DNA of 64,000 nucleotides from Serratia surfactantfaciens. Its GTDB lineage: Bacteria; Pseudomonadota; Gammaproteobacteria; Enterobacterales; Enterobacteriaceae. The stretch is taken from positions 4,526,001-4,590,000 of the forward strand of contig NZ_CP016948.1 of assembly GCF_001642805.2 (NCBI RefSeq), in the 5' to 3' direction. Below, one piece after another: positions 25,924 through 35,067 of the stretch (position 1 is its first letter; each line of letters begins with the position of its first letter). Made by a program: the position numbers and the translations under genes. Below the pieces are notes generated by a model. That model searched no databases, was not told the origin of the DNA, and saw only the letters and a program-made list of their open reading frames with translations.

Positions 25924-26742
25924 ATGAAATTAGCCAGCCGCTTCGGAGCGGTAAACCTCGTTCGCCGTGACCGACCACTAACCCGTGATGAACTGGCGCA
26001 CTATGTACCGAGCGTATTCAGCGAAGAAAAGCATGCATCCCGCAGTGAACGCTATACCTACATCCCGACGATTACCCTGCTTGATAACCTAAAACGTGAA
26101 GGTTTTCAGCCGTTCTTTGCTTGCCAGACCCGCGTGCGCGATCAGAGCAAGCGAGAGCATACCAAACACATGCTGCGTCTGCGCCGCGAAGGCCAAATTA
26201 CCGGCAAGCAAGTGCCGGAAATTATTCTGCTTAACAGCCATGATGGTTCAAGTTCATACCAGATGCTGCCAGGTCTATTTAGATCGGTTTGCCAAAATGG
26301 ACTGATTTGCGGTGAGAGTTTTGGTGAGGTGCGCGTGCCGCATAAAGGCAATGTGGTGGAGAAAGTGATTGAAGGGGCTTACGAAGTACTGGGGATATTT
26401 GATCGAGTGGAAGAGAAGCGCGATGCCATGCAATCAATGATGTTACCACCACCGGCTCAACAGGTGATGGCGAAAGCGGCATTAACCTATCGCTTTGGTG
26501 AAGAACATCAACCGGTGACGGAATCGCAGATCCTTTCCCCACGTCGTTGGCAGGACGAGAGCAACGATCTCTGGACCACGTACCAGCGAATTCAGGAAAA
26601 CCTGATTAAAGGCGGGCTGTCGGGGCGAACGACCAAAGGTAAGCATGCTCATACTCGCGCCGTCAAAGGTATCGACGGGGATGTGAAGCTCAATCGTGCT
26701 CTGTGGGTGATGGCCGAGAATATGCTGCAGCTTGCTTCATGA
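25924..26742 (+). CDS. DUF932 domain protein
   Basis: A 272-aa DUF932 (phage/plasmid-related) protein: FGAVNLVRRDRPLTRDEL, YIPTITLLDNLKREGFQPF, HKHMLRLRR-like segments and LLNSHDGSSSYQML. It is standard in enterobacterial islands upstream of radC-cbeA-cbtA modules. ATG 25924 has AAGGA 7 bases upstream; the earlier frame start at 25891 lacks one. The function is unknown; some relatives are linked to recombination of mobile elements. It is 70 bases from radC. Confidence 0.88.
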   Translation: MKLASRFGAVNLVRRDRPLTRDELAHYVPSVFSEEKHASRSERYTYIPTITLLDNLKREGFQPFFACQTRVRDQSKREHTKHMLRLRREGQITGKQVPEIILLNSHDGSSSYQMLPGLFRSVCQNGLICGESFGEVRVPHKGNVVEKVIEGAYEVLGIFDRVEEKRDAMQSMMLPPPAQQVMAKAALTYRFGEEHQPVTESQILSPRRWQDESNDLWTTYQRIQENLIKGGLSGRTTKGKHAHTRAVKGIDGDVKLNRALWVMAENMLQLAS

Positions 26743-26812
26743 ATCTTTTAATCCTCACTCCCTTCAAGCCCTGTCGATAAACCGGCGGGGCTTTATATTT
26801 TAAGGAACTGAT

Positions 26813-27286
26813 ATGTCTGCACTTCATCTATCTCCCGTATTCCCTGCAAACGAGCAGCGCGTTATCCGGCGAGCTCTGAGCTTGCTGGAGAAATATCAGC
26901 GCCAGCCGGGTGAACAGTTTACTGCCACTAGTTTTGCTAAAAGCTGGGTGCAATTACAGTTGGCTAGCCAAGAGCGGGAAGTATTTCTCGTAATGTACCT
27001 TGATAACCAGCATTGCCTGTTGGGGCACGAAACGTTGTTTATGGGCTCCATCAGCCATACCGAAGTACATCCCCGTGAGCTGGTGAAAGCGGCTTTGCGC
27101 CACAACGCTGCTGCAGTGATTCTGGCGCATAACCATCCATCGGGTACGATGGAAATCAGCCAGCAGGACAAATATATCACTCAGCGGATCGTAAAAGCGT
27201 TGGCACTGGTGGAAGTGCGCGTGCTGGATCATCTTGTGGTTGGGGGCAGCGATGTCGTTTCTTTTGCCGAGCGAGGCTTGTTGTGA
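26813..27286 (+). CDS. Short RadC-like JAB/JAMM-domain protein (YeeS type)
   Basis: A 157-aa RadC-family protein consisting mainly of the JAMM domain: [21 protein letters not shown] and the metal motif [14 protein letters not shown]. It lacks the longer N-terminal helix-hairpin-helix of chromosomal RadC, as is usual for the island YeeS type. JAMM proteins can be zinc-dependent isopeptidases, but RadC's activity is unproven. It lies 30 bases upstream of cbeA; the small DUF987 (yeeT) gene that usually sits between them is absent. Confidence 0.9.
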   Translation: MSALHLSPVFPANEQRVIRRALSLLEKYQRQPGEQFTATSFAKSWVQLQLASQEREVFLVMYLDNQHCLLGHETLFMGSISHTEVHPRELVKAALRHNAAAVILAHNHPSGTMEISQQDKYITQRIVKALALVEVRVLDHLVVGGSDVVSFAERGLL

Positions 27287-27316
27287 ACTGGATAATATAA
27301 AACCAGGGAGGTTTTC

Positions 27317-27649
27317 ATGTCATTAACACCATCCCATGAATGGGGACTACAAAGCAATATCACCCCACGGTTTGGCGCAAGGCTGGTTCAGGAGGGTAAT
27401 CGCCTACATTACTTGGCTGACAGGGCCAGTTTGAATGGGAGTTTTACACCAGAACAGCTTCAGGGGCTGGATCAGGCTTTCCCGCTATTTATAGAGCAAC
27501 TGGAAACTATGCTCAGCTCCGGTGAGCTAAATCCACACCAGCAACATCAAGTAACCAGCCAGCTTGCGGGTTTGACCTGCATAGCTGATACCCGTGGTAG
27601 TTACGGCTACGTTTACATTGCTATTTATTCTCAGTCAGCTACCAAGTAA
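27317..27649 (+). CDS. cbeA: Type IV toxin-antitoxin antitoxin, CbeA/YeeU family
   Basis: A 110-aa antitoxin beginning [26 protein letters not shown], characteristic of CbeA/YfjZ/YafW. It ends with [20 protein letters not shown]. In the type IV mechanism CbeA bundles and stabilises MreB and FtsZ filaments and so opposes the toxin without binding it. The toxin gene follows after 37 bases. It is full length with no visible defect. Confidence 0.94.
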   Translation: MSLTPSHEWGLQSNITPRFGARLVQEGNRLHYLADRASLNGSFTPEQLQGLDQAFPLFIEQLETMLSSGELNPHQQHQVTSQLAGLTCIADTRGSYGYVYIAIYSQSATK

Positions 27650-27686
27650 CACCCTCTCAATTCTTCTTTTATCAGGACTTCAACTC

Positions 27687-28007
27687 ATGCACATTTCATC
27701 TGTACCGGCCTCGGTGCCGGTTGCGTCACGCCTGTCGCCCGTACAGGTCTGGCAGCAACTGTTAACGTATCTGCTGGAACATCATTACGGTCTGACGCTT
27801 AACGATACTCCTTTCCATGAAGATGCGGCCATCCAGGAGCATATTGAAGCTGGCATTACACTTGCTGATGCGGTGAATTTCCTGGTGGAACGCTATGAAT
27901 TGGTACGCACTGACCGCAAGGGGTTTACGTGGCAGGAGCAGACGCCATTCCTTACCGCTACCGATATTCTCAGAGCTAGGCGTGCCACCGGGCTGATGAA
28001 TACGTAA
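27687..28007 (+). CDS. cbtA: Type IV toxin CbtA (YeeV/YkfI family)
   Basis: A 106-aa toxin: [45 protein letters not shown] and [17 protein letters not shown] are the family blocks. CbtA inhibits assembly of MreB and FtsZ, stopping cell division and shape maintenance. ATG 27687 has AGGA 9 bases upstream; a longer frame reading starts inside cbeA and is unlikely. With cbeA it forms a complete pair that can stabilise the island or act in phage defence. Confidence 0.94.
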   Translation: MHISSVPASVPVASRLSPVQVWQQLLTYLLEHHYGLTLNDTPFHEDAAIQEHIEAGITLADAVNFLVERYELVRTDRKGFTWQEQTPFLTATDILRARRATGLMNT

Positions 28008-28120
28008 ATTTTTCGAGCCTCATTCCTGATTTTTACCTCTGCACTTTCCACTCTTTTTATTCATCGCATAATGCGCCTGCTACTCTCGGCAGGCGTGTTT
28101 GCTTTTATGGACGAATAATC

Positions 28121-28984
28121 ATGCAAAAAGAACCTGACTTAATTACAGAACATACCGAACTGATCAACTCAACTAGCATTGAGCGCCTTGTTGCTGGGCG
28201 TAATTCTGCATTAACGCAGATAAAGCAATTGATTAGTCAGGTGGATTCTATTTCGCGTCTGACTGCCGAAATCGGTGGGGGGACGGCAGAAGATTGGGCG
28301 ATGAAGTTCGGGCACCGCTATGGCAGTTGGCTAACTGAAAAACCAGAGAAAGCCATGCCAGCGGTCACACGTAATATTGATCGCAGTCTCTGGCGTGACT
28401 TAATGCTCAAATCCGGAATGCTATCGCTGATGGATGCGCAAGCTCGCGACCAGTGGTACGAGAGTCTGGAGGAAGGTGATCTACCAGCCATTAGTGAAGC
28501 CAACATTCTTAGTACTTTTGAACAGTTAAATCAGAGCAAGGCTGAGGTGTTCGAGCGAGGAATCCTTAATGTGTTTAGGGGACTGTCCTGGGATTACAAA
28601 ACCAATAGCCCCTGCAGTTTCGGTAGGAAGGTCATTATCAGTAATCTGGTGAGTCACAATCGCTGGGGATTCAGTTTGACCTGGGGCTGGAGACGCGACC
28701 AATTAATTGATTTGGAAAGAATGTTGCATCTGTTGGATAGTAAGCCTATCCCTGACAATCGTGGGGATATATCAGTGCGTCTAATGGAGCATGTTCGAGA
28801 TAACCCTCGTCTGCAGAGTTACGAGGATGATCTCTTTAGTATTCGCTATTTTCAGAAAGGTACAGCACATGTGATATTCAAGCGTCTGGACTTGGTAGAG
28901 AAGATGAACGATATCGTGGCAAAGCACTATCCAGGAATGTTAGCTCGGGAAGAGTGTGCTCTCTATATCGTTTTAACTCGGTAA
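28121..28984 (+). CDS. DUF4942 domain protein
   Basis: A 287-aa protein matching the DUF4942 family that regularly follows cbtA in enterobacterial islands. Recognisable parts are the N-terminal LVAGRNSALTQIKQLISQVD, RSLWRDLMLKSGMLSLMD and the C-terminal FQKGTAHVIFKRLDLVEKMN. The function is unknown. It is the last island gene; the right-end integrase-site motifs and attR follow within 180 bases. ATG 28121 has no strong Shine-Dalgarno, but the frame is full length. Confidence 0.88.
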   Translation: MQKEPDLITEHTELINSTSIERLVAGRNSALTQIKQLISQVDSISRLTAEIGGGTAEDWAMKFGHRYGSWLTEKPEKAMPAVTRNIDRSLWRDLMLKSGMLSLMDAQARDQWYESLEEGDLPAISEANILSTFEQLNQSKAEVFERGILNVFRGLSWDYKTNSPCSFGRKVIISNLVSHNRWGFSLTWGWRRDQLIDLERMLHLLDSKPIPDNRGDISVRLMEHVRDNPRLQSYEDDLFSIRYFQKGTAHVIFKRLDLVEKMNDIVAKHYPGMLAREECALYIVLTR

Positions 28985-29083
28985 CTGAGCCTGTTTGCAG
29001 CGTCGAAAATGGAGTAAAGTATACAGGGCACACAAACCACTTTCTGCTTGTTTTTCTTACAGAAAATTGCAAGCAAAAGTATT

Positions 29084-29103
29084 TGGGGGTACTTGTGGGG
29101 GTT
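29084..29103 (+). repeat. Right paired GGGGGT motif, candidate integrase arm-binding sites
   Basis: TGGGGGT at 29084-29090 and GGGGGTT at 29097-29103 repeat the left-end pair with identical 13-base spacing and a shared CTT in the spacer. They lie 57 bases inside attR, in non-coding DNA after the last island gene. Confidence 0.6.
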
Positions 29104-29159
29104 ACTCAATTATCCATATTAAATAATTCCTTTTTTATCATGTGATTGATGCTCTTATG

Positions 29160-29173
29160 CGACTCCTGTGATC
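29160..29173 (+). repeat. attR core: right copy of the island end repeat
   Basis: This is an exact copy of 14 bases from the selC 3' half. The following bases GCCA differ from the TTCCGCCA of selC, so only a partial tRNA segment was duplicated. The next gene starts to read like high-GC core DNA immediately afterwards. Confidence 0.88.
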
Positions 29174-29186
29174 GCCAATAACCCCC

Positions 29187-30089
29187 TCACTCCCGCTGCA
29201 AAAAGAACTGCTTGATGGTCTGCCGCAGCCAGCGGTGCGCCGGGTCGCGATCCAGGCGCGGGTGCCAGGCCTGGACGATAAACACCGACTCCAACTCGAG
29301 CGGCAGCTCGATCTCCGCCAATGGCAGGTGGATGTTGCTCACCCCCTGCAGCACGTGGCGCGGCAGCGGCAGGATGAAGTCCGATTTCATGGTCAGCATC
29401 ATCGCTGAATGGAAGCCCGGCAGGGTCAGAGCGACGTTGCGCTGCAGGCCGAGATCGCGCAGCGCATCGTCGATCGGCCCCTGCGTGCGCCCGCGGCGGG
29501 AGACGCTGATATGCGGGTAATGGGTCAGGGTTTCGGGTGTTACCCGGCCGATGATCGGGTGCCCCGGCCGCACCAGCGCCTGAAAGGTGCTGGTGAACAG
29601 GCTCTGCGTCTTGATTTCCGGGTGCCAGTCGCGTGAGGAACCGATCACCAGATCCACTTTGCCGCTGCGCAGCGCGTCATCCTCGCCGTCGCTTTCGGCG
29701 ATGAATTTCAGGCCGCTCAGCGGCGCCGATTCCCGCAGCGTCTCCAGCAATCCGCCCGCCAGCGCGCCGATAAAGATGTCGTTGGCGCGAATGGTGAAGG
29801 TTCTGGTCAGCCTGCCGGGTTCGAACGCATCATTCGGTGCGATCAGCGCGGCGGCCTGTTCGATGATCTCGCCGAGCTGGCGTTTCAATTCCAGCGCGCG
29901 CGGCGTCGGCACCAGATGCTTGCCGGCCCTGACCATGATCGGATCGTCGAACTGCCGGCGGATGCGCCCCAGAATGCGGCTCATTGCCGGCGCGCTCAGG
30001 TTCATCTTTTCGGCGGCGCCGCTCACGCTCCCTTCTTCCAGCAGCAGATTCAGCGCATAGATCAGATTGAAATCAATTTTTTGCGGCAT
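29187..30089 (-). CDS. LysR-family regulator divergent from the efflux operon
   Basis: A 300-aa LysR protein starting MPQKIDFNLIYALNLLLEEG, with a helix-turn-helix at SVSGAAEKMNLSAPAMSRILGRIR and a full effector domain. ATG 30089 has GGAGAGG just upstream on its strand; the longer reading starts at a weak TTG. It is transcribed away from the MFS exporter gene, sharing a 140-base control region. It probably regulates that operon in response to an exported or toxic compound. It is the first core gene after the island. Confidence 0.9.
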   Translation of the reverse strand: MPQKIDFNLIYALNLLLEEGSVSGAAEKMNLSAPAMSRILGRIRRQFDDPIMVRAGKHLVPTPRALELKRQLGEIIEQAAALIAPNDAFEPGRLTRTFTIRANDIFIGALAGGLLETLRESAPLSGLKFIAESDGEDDALRSGKVDLVIGSSRDWHPEIKTQSLFTSTFQALVRPGHPIIGRVTPETLTHYPHISVSRRGRTQGPIDDALRDLGLQRNVALTLPGFHSAMMLTMKSDFILPLPRHVLQGVSNIHLPLAEIELPLELESVFIVQAWHPRLDRDPAHRWLRQTIKQFFLQRE

Positions 30090-30229
30090 GGCCTCTCCGG
30101 TCGTGACGTGCGTACTGGATTGCGTTTTGTGCAACTAGTTAATTACATGATTTCATTTTAAACAATCGAAATAAGTCCGGATACTGCCCACGACAACAAA
30201 GATTGAGGCTGAAACAGCAGGAGTAGGGA

Positions 30230-31765
30230 ATGGTTGAGGTGTCTGTTACGCCGCACCACAAAAATCGATGGCTCGCCAGCGCCGGTGAAATCAACGGCCG
30301 CACCTGGCTGGGGCTGTTCGGCGTGTTTTTGGCGGTGATGGCCAGCGGCGTGGGGGAAAACGCCAGCAAGTTCGCGCTGGCGGACATACAGGGCGGCATG
30401 CTGCTGAGCTTCGATGCCGGCAGCTGGCTGACTACCTGTTACGTCACCGGTTTTGTGATCGGTTCCGGGTTCACGCCCTGTTTTTGGCCGACTTTTTCGC
30501 TGCGCCGGGTGGCGTTGACGATGTGCGGCATTTATCTGGCCGGCGGGCTGCTGATGCCCTGGCTGGGAGAACAGTATGGCGCGCTGTTGGCGGTGCGCAG
30601 CCTGCAGGGCTTCGCCGGCGGCGCGTTGCCGCCGATGCTGATGACGGTGGTGCTGCGTTTTATGCCGCCGCTGATCAAGGTGCTGGGGCTGGGCGCCTAC
30701 GGCTGGGTCTCGGCCTGGAGCGCCACGCTGGGCGCCACCGCCGCCGCCTTCGCCTTCCACTGGGGCTGGAGCGGGTATTTCTACTGGAACCTGCCGCTGA
30801 TGGCGATCGCCGCCTTGTGCATCGGCTACGGTCTGCCACAGGATCCGCTGCGGCTGGAGCGCCTGCGGCAGTTCAACTGGCGCGGCCTGCTGCTCGGCGG
30901 CATGGCGCTCGGCATGCTGACGGTGGGCATTTCACAGGGGGAGCGGCTCGACTGGCTGAATTCGCCGCTGATCTACGTTTTATTATTGGGCGGCGGCGGA
31001 TTATTGGCGTTATTTCTGATTAACGAATGGTACCACCCGCTGCCCTTTTTTAATTTACAGCTATTAAGCAAAAGGAATTTGTCTTTCTCCTTAATTACGC
31101 TGGGGGGCGTGCTGTTAATTATGGTGTCGCTGGTTAATATCACGTCGGGATATTTAGCCGCGATTCAGGGTTATCGTCAGGAACAAACTTCCGACTTAAT
31201 GCTGTGGGTGGCGTTGCCGCAATTAATTACGCTGCCGATCGTCGCCATAATTTGCAATACGCCGCGGGTGGATTGCCGCTGGGTGCTGGCGATCAGCCTG
31301 CTGTTGATGGCCACCGCCTGCGTGCTGGCGGCTCAGCTGACGCCGGAATGGAATGGCGACACGTTCCGCGTCATCGCGCTGTTGCAGGCGGTCGCTCAAC
31401 CGATGGCGATCATCCCGTTGCTGATGCAGGCGACCGGTGGGCTGTTGCCGACCGACGGGCCGTTTGCGGCGGCCTGGTTCAACGCGGTGAAAGGCTTCGC
31501 GGCCACCGCAGCCGGCGGCGCCATCGCGTTGCTCAGCCGCCAGCGCGGGGATTATCACGCCGGCACGATCGCCGACGGTTTCGGCTCGGCCTACAGTAGC
31601 GCATCGGGCGGTGCGGAACAGCTGGCGCAGCTCGCCGCCCGGCAGAGCCACGTGCTGGCCAGCGCCGATCTTTATCTGTTGGTTGCCGGCCTGGCGTTAT
31701 TACTGACCGCGCTGATTTTATTTATGCCGACCCGTATTTATCCGCCGCGATCGGTCGCCGCCTGA
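30230..31765 (+). CDS. DHA2-family MFS exporter (EmrB-like)
   Basis: A 511-aa protein with about 14 membrane segments, typical of DHA2 drug:H+ antiporters. RSLQGFAGGALPPMLM matches the conserved motif after segment 4. AGGAG lies 7 bases before ATG 30230. Together with the following HlyD-like and outer-membrane genes it forms a tripartite pump that moves substrates across both membranes. The downstream siderophore-interacting protein suggests that siderophores or catechols may be among the substrates. Part of the gene (about 30985-31260) is locally AT-rich, but the frame is intact. Confidence 0.9.
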   Translation: MVEVSVTPHHKNRWLASAGEINGRTWLGLFGVFLAVMASGVGENASKFALADIQGGMLLSFDAGSWLTTCYVTGFVIGSGFTPCFWPTFSLRRVALTMCGIYLAGGLLMPWLGEQYGALLAVRSLQGFAGGALPPMLMTVVLRFMPPLIKVLGLGAYGWVSAWSATLGATAAAFAFHWGWSGYFYWNLPLMAIAALCIGYGLPQDPLRLERLRQFNWRGLLLGGMALGMLTVGISQGERLDWLNSPLIYVLLLGGGGLLALFLINEWYHPLPFFNLQLLSKRNLSFSLITLGGVLLIMVSLVNITSGYLAAIQGYRQEQTSDLMLWVALPQLITLPIVAIICNTPRVDCRWVLAISLLLMATACVLAAQLTPEWNGDTFRVIALLQAVAQPMAIIPLLMQATGGLLPTDGPFAAAWFNAVKGFAATAAGGAIALLSRQRGDYHAGTIADGFGSAYSSASGGAEQLAQLAARQSHVLASADLYLLVAGLALLLTALILFMPTRIYPPRSVAA

Positions 31766-31806
31766 CATTTCATCATCAGAAATACCTATTATATGGAGTC
31801 ACTTTT

Positions 31807-32847
31807 ATGGCTAATAAGAAAGTCGCCATTGCCGTATTGGCGGTCGCCGCCATTACGCTGGGATTATTAATCAATAAATTCTTTATTAAAGATACACAGC
31901 AACACACCAACGATGCCTATATTCGCGCCGATATTTCGCGTATTTCTCCGCAGATCGCCGGTGAAATTGCACAGGTGTTGGTCAAGGACAACCAGTGGGT
32001 CAAGCAGGGGGAGTTGCTGGCGGTGATCGACCCGCGTGAGTTCAACGTTGCCCTGGCGCAGGCGACGGCGCAGGAGCAATCGGCCCGCGCCCGGCAGGAC
32101 GACGCCAGGGCTAACCTCACCCGGCAGAGTGCGCTGATCGCCGCCGCGCAGGCGGAGCGGCAGGCGGCGCAGGCGGAGCTGGCGTTTGCGCGCCAGGAGC
32201 AGAACCGCTACCAGCGAATGGCCAGCAGCGGCGCGGGTTCGCAGCAGGCGGCGCAGCAGGCGACGACGCGGGTGCACACGCTTTCCGCCAATGTGGCGCA
32301 GGCGGAGGCGACGCTCAAAGCGGCGAAAAATATGGAGCAGGTGCTGCAGGCCAAGCTGGCGGACAGCGATGCCGAACTGATGTTGGCGCAGGCGAAGAAA
32401 GCGATGGCCGAACTGAACCTGTCTTATACCCGCATCACCGCGCCTATCGGCGGCGTGGTCGGCAAGAAAAGCCTGCGGGTCGGGGAGTTCGTCAAACCGG
32501 GCGATGCGCTGCTGGCCATCGTGCCGCAGGACAAGCTGTACATCATCGCCAACTACCAGGAAACCCAGTTGGAAAACATTGCGCACGGGCAGTCGGTAGA
32601 CATCCATATCGATACCTTTCCCGGCCAAACGCTGAAAGGGCAGGTGGACAGCATCGCGCCAGCTTCCGGCGTCAGTTTCTCGGCCGTGGCGCCGGAAAAC
32701 GCCACCGGTAACTTCACCAAGATCGTCCAGCGCATCCCGGTGAAGATTGTGTTTGATATCAACAAGGAGCACGCCGCTTTGCTGAGCGCGCTGCGCGTCG
32801 GCATGTCTGCGGACGTCAGCATCAATACGCTGGACGGGGGGCTGTAA
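31807..32847 (+). CDS. HlyD/EmrA-family periplasmic adaptor
   Basis: A 346-aa membrane-fusion protein. It has one N-terminal membrane anchor (VAIAVLAVAAITLGLLI), a lipoyl-like half motif (TNDAYIRADISRISPQIAGE), a long alanine/glutamine-rich coiled coil (about 85-200), and the second lipoyl half (YTRITAPIGGVVGKKSLRVG). It links the inner-membrane exporter to the outer-membrane channel. The stop and the next start overlap by one base (TAATG), so the genes are co-translated. Confidence 0.93.
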   Translation: MANKKVAIAVLAVAAITLGLLINKFFIKDTQQHTNDAYIRADISRISPQIAGEIAQVLVKDNQWVKQGELLAVIDPREFNVALAQATAQEQSARARQDDARANLTRQSALIAAAQAERQAAQAELAFARQEQNRYQRMASSGAGSQQAAQQATTRVHTLSANVAQAEATLKAAKNMEQVLQAKLADSDAELMLAQAKKAMAELNLSYTRITAPIGGVVGKKSLRVGEFVKPGDALLAIVPQDKLYIIANYQETQLENIAHGQSVDIHIDTFPGQTLKGQVDSIAPASGVSFSAVAPENATGNFTKIVQRIPVKIVFDINKEHAALLSALRVGMSADVSINTLDGGL

Positions 32848-34292
32848 TGAACAGAGCCGTGATACCGCTCTTGCTGATTGCGCTGAGCGGCTGCCGGGCG
32901 GTGGGGCCGGATTATGCTCAGCCACAGAACACATTGCCCGAGAGCTGGGGTCAGCAGGCCGGCGGCGGGGCATTGCCGGTGGCCTGGTGGTCGATATTCA
33001 ACGATGCGCCGCTGTCGCAGCTGGCGCAGCGCGTGGCGGCCGGTAACCTGGATCTGCAGCTCGCCACGGCGCGCCTGCAGCAGAGCCGCGCCCTGCTGGG
33101 GGTGACGGAGGCGGCGCTGATGCCGGATCTGAGCCTGGACGGCGCTTATCAGCGCCAGCGCGCTACCTCGGTGGGCAGCATGGATCCGTCCGGCAACGGC
33201 GGAGAGGCGGATTATAACCTCTGGCGCGGCGGCTTCAGCGCCGCCTGGGAGCTGGACATGTGGGGCAAGCTGCGCCGCGCGTCGGAAAGCGCGCGCGCCG
33301 GCTTCGCCGCTTCGCAGGAGAATCGGCGCGCACTGCTGACGTCGGTGACGGCGGAGGTGGCGAGCAACTATCTGCGCCTGCGCGCCACGCAGCAGCAGCT
33401 GGCTGTGGCGCAGGAAAACCGCGCCACCGCGCTGCGCACGCTGCAGCTGACGCAAAGCCGTTATCAAAGCGGCGCGGGCAACGAACTGGATATCGATCAG
33501 GCGCAGGTGCAGTTGGCGCAGGTGGATGCTCTGCTGCCGACGTTGGCCGATCGGCAGGAACGCTTGATCAACGCCATCGGCCTGTTGCTGGGCGAGCGGC
33601 CGGGCGCGCTGAAGGCGATGTTGTCGCCGCCGGGGCCGCTGCCGACGCTGGCGCGCGCGGTGCCGATGGGGGTGCCGTCGGATCTGGCGCTGCGCAGGCC
33701 GGATATTCGCGAAGCGGCGGAGCGTTTGCATCAGGCCACCGCCGAGATAGGCGTCGCCACCGCCGACTACTACCCACGCATTACGCTGACCGGCAACGCG
33801 GGCTACCAGGCATTGGCCTTGTCGGATATGGGCAGCTGGTCCACGCATACCTTCGCCATCGGCCCCGTTTTGTATCTGCCGTTGTTCGACGGAGGGAAAA
33901 TCACCCAGCGGGTACGCCTGAGCGAATATCGCCAGCAGGAAATGGCCATCGCCTACCAGCAAACGGTGCTGCGCGCCTGGCACGAGATCGACGACGCGCT
34001 TTCCGGCTATCGCGCCCAACAGCGCCGCCAGACGTACCTGGCCGAGGCGCTGGCCGCCAACCGGCACGCGTTTGCGCTGGCGCGCGACAGCTATCTGAAC
34101 GGCGCCAGCGATTTTATCCACGTTCTGAGCACGCAGCGCGCGCTGCTGGATCTGCAGTCCGCGCAAATTGTTTCAGAGGAGGAGACGGCGATCGCCGTGG
34201 TGAATATCTATCGAGCGCTGGGCGGCGGCTGGGAACTCACCTACCCGTCTGCGGCGCCACAGGAGAAGGCTGATGCACAACACGCTGAATAA
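32847..34292 (+). CDS. NodT-family outer-membrane efflux lipoprotein
   Basis: A 481-aa TolC-like outer-membrane factor of the RND/NodT type. The signal peptide ends in a lipobox, LSGC, so the mature N-terminus is lipidated. GPDYAQPQ follows, then two repeats with NLDLQLATARLQQSRA and the LALRRPDIREAAERLH motif typical of the family. It forms the exit duct of the pump. Its last 20 bases overlap the next gene. Confidence 0.93.
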   Translation: MNRAVIPLLLIALSGCRAVGPDYAQPQNTLPESWGQQAGGGALPVAWWSIFNDAPLSQLAQRVAAGNLDLQLATARLQQSRALLGVTEAALMPDLSLDGAYQRQRATSVGSMDPSGNGGEADYNLWRGGFSAAWELDMWGKLRRASESARAGFAASQENRRALLTSVTAEVASNYLRLRATQQQLAVAQENRATALRTLQLTQSRYQSGAGNELDIDQAQVQLAQVDALLPTLADRQERLINAIGLLLGERPGALKAMLSPPGPLPTLARAVPMGVPSDLALRRPDIREAAERLHQATAEIGVATADYYPRITLTGNAGYQALALSDMGSWSTHTFAIGPVLYLPLFDGGKITQRVRLSEYRQQEMAIAYQQTVLRAWHEIDDALSGYRAQQRRQTYLAEALAANRHAFALARDSYLNGASDFIHVLSTQRALLDLQSAQIVSEEETAIAVVNIYRALGGGWELTYPSAAPQEKADAQHAE

Positions 34293-35046
34293 GATGGTCG
34301 ACGAGATGCTGGAAAGAGATACCCGCCGCAAACGGGAGGCGCGGGTGAGCGCGGTGCGGCAAGTTAGCGCGCGGATCAGGCGCATCACGTTGAGCGGCGA
34401 CGATGTGGACAAGTTTATCGCCGCTCCGCGCGCGCAGGAGCCGGCCAGCTGGGTCAAGGTGTTCTTTCCGTGGCGCGACACGCTGGCCGGGCGGGCTTAC
34501 ACCCTGAGCGGCATCGATAAACTCGCCCGCACCTTCGATATCGACATGGTGCTGCACGGCGAAGGCCCGGCGTCGAACTGGGCGCGCGACGCGATGCCGG
34601 GCGACAAGCTGGGGTTCGCCGGCCCTTGCTCCGGTGGCTTTCGGCTGCTGCCGCAAACCCGCTGGCTTTTGTTGCTGGGCGATGAGACCGCGTTGCCTGC
34701 CATGCGCACCATCCTCGCCTCGCTGTCCGATCCGTTGCCGGTGCTGTGGTTCGCCGAAGTGGGCGATGCGCAGGAGATCCAGGACGTCGATTGCTCCTTT
34801 TTGCAGGTGAACAGCTGGCAAATACGCACCCGGCATTTTGACAGCGTGATGAACAGCCCGCTGGTGCAGGCCGTCAGCCACTGCGAACTGCCGGCCGGGG
34901 AAGGGCAGGTGTGGCTGGCCTGCGAACACCAGGTCGCTGCGTATCTGAAGGCGCGTTTTATCAACGAAATGGGCATCTCCCGCGCCGCCTTGTTTGCCAA
35001 AGGTTATTGGAAAAAGGGCGAAGCCAATTTCAAGGGCGCGATTTAA
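34273..35046 (+). CDS. Siderophore-interacting protein (SIP, ViuB-like flavoreductase)
   Basis: A 257-aa NAD(P)H-dependent ferric siderophore reductase-like protein. The FAD-binding stretch is RAYTLSGIDK, the dinucleotide region has LLLGDETALPAMRTIL, and the C-terminus contains GYWKKGEANF, conserved in the ViuB/YqjH group. These cytosolic enzymes release iron from siderophores by reduction. AGGAG precedes ATG 34273 within the end of the efflux lipoprotein gene. That coupling is unusual and suggests the pump and the reductase act on related molecules. Confidence 0.88.
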   Translation: MHNTLNKMVDEMLERDTRRKREARVSAVRQVSARIRRITLSGDDVDKFIAAPRAQEPASWVKVFFPWRDTLAGRAYTLSGIDKLARTFDIDMVLHGEGPASNWARDAMPGDKLGFAGPCSGGFRLLPQTRWLLLLGDETALPAMRTILASLSDPLPVLWFAEVGDAQEIQDVDCSFLQVNSWQIRTRHFDSVMNSPLVQAVSHCELPAGEGQVWLACEHQVAAYLKARFINEMGISRAALFAKGYWKKGEANFKGAI

Positions 35047-35067
35047 CTCGGTCGAATGAGGATGGTT

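Larger units (their letters stand above)
5062..29173. mobile_element. 24.1-kb selC-integrated genomic island carrying defence genes
   Basis: The ends are defined by a 14-bp direct repeat, CGACTCCTGTGATC, at 5062-5075 inside selC and at 29160-29173. The repeat-to-repeat distance is 24,098 bases. A P4-type tyrosine integrase lies next to the left end. Inside, the DNA is visibly less GC-rich than the flanking core and carries restriction, nuclease, toxin-antitoxin and satellite-like genes; core genes resume 14 bases beyond the right repeat. There is no primase or replicase, no capsid gene and no conjugation gene, so this is an integrative element that would need a helper to spread. Confidence 0.92.

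Noticed and set aside
30985..31950. AT-rich patch across the efflux pump genes
   Set aside because: Both frames stay intact and family motifs continue through it, so there is no sign of insertion or recombination beyond local codon bias.
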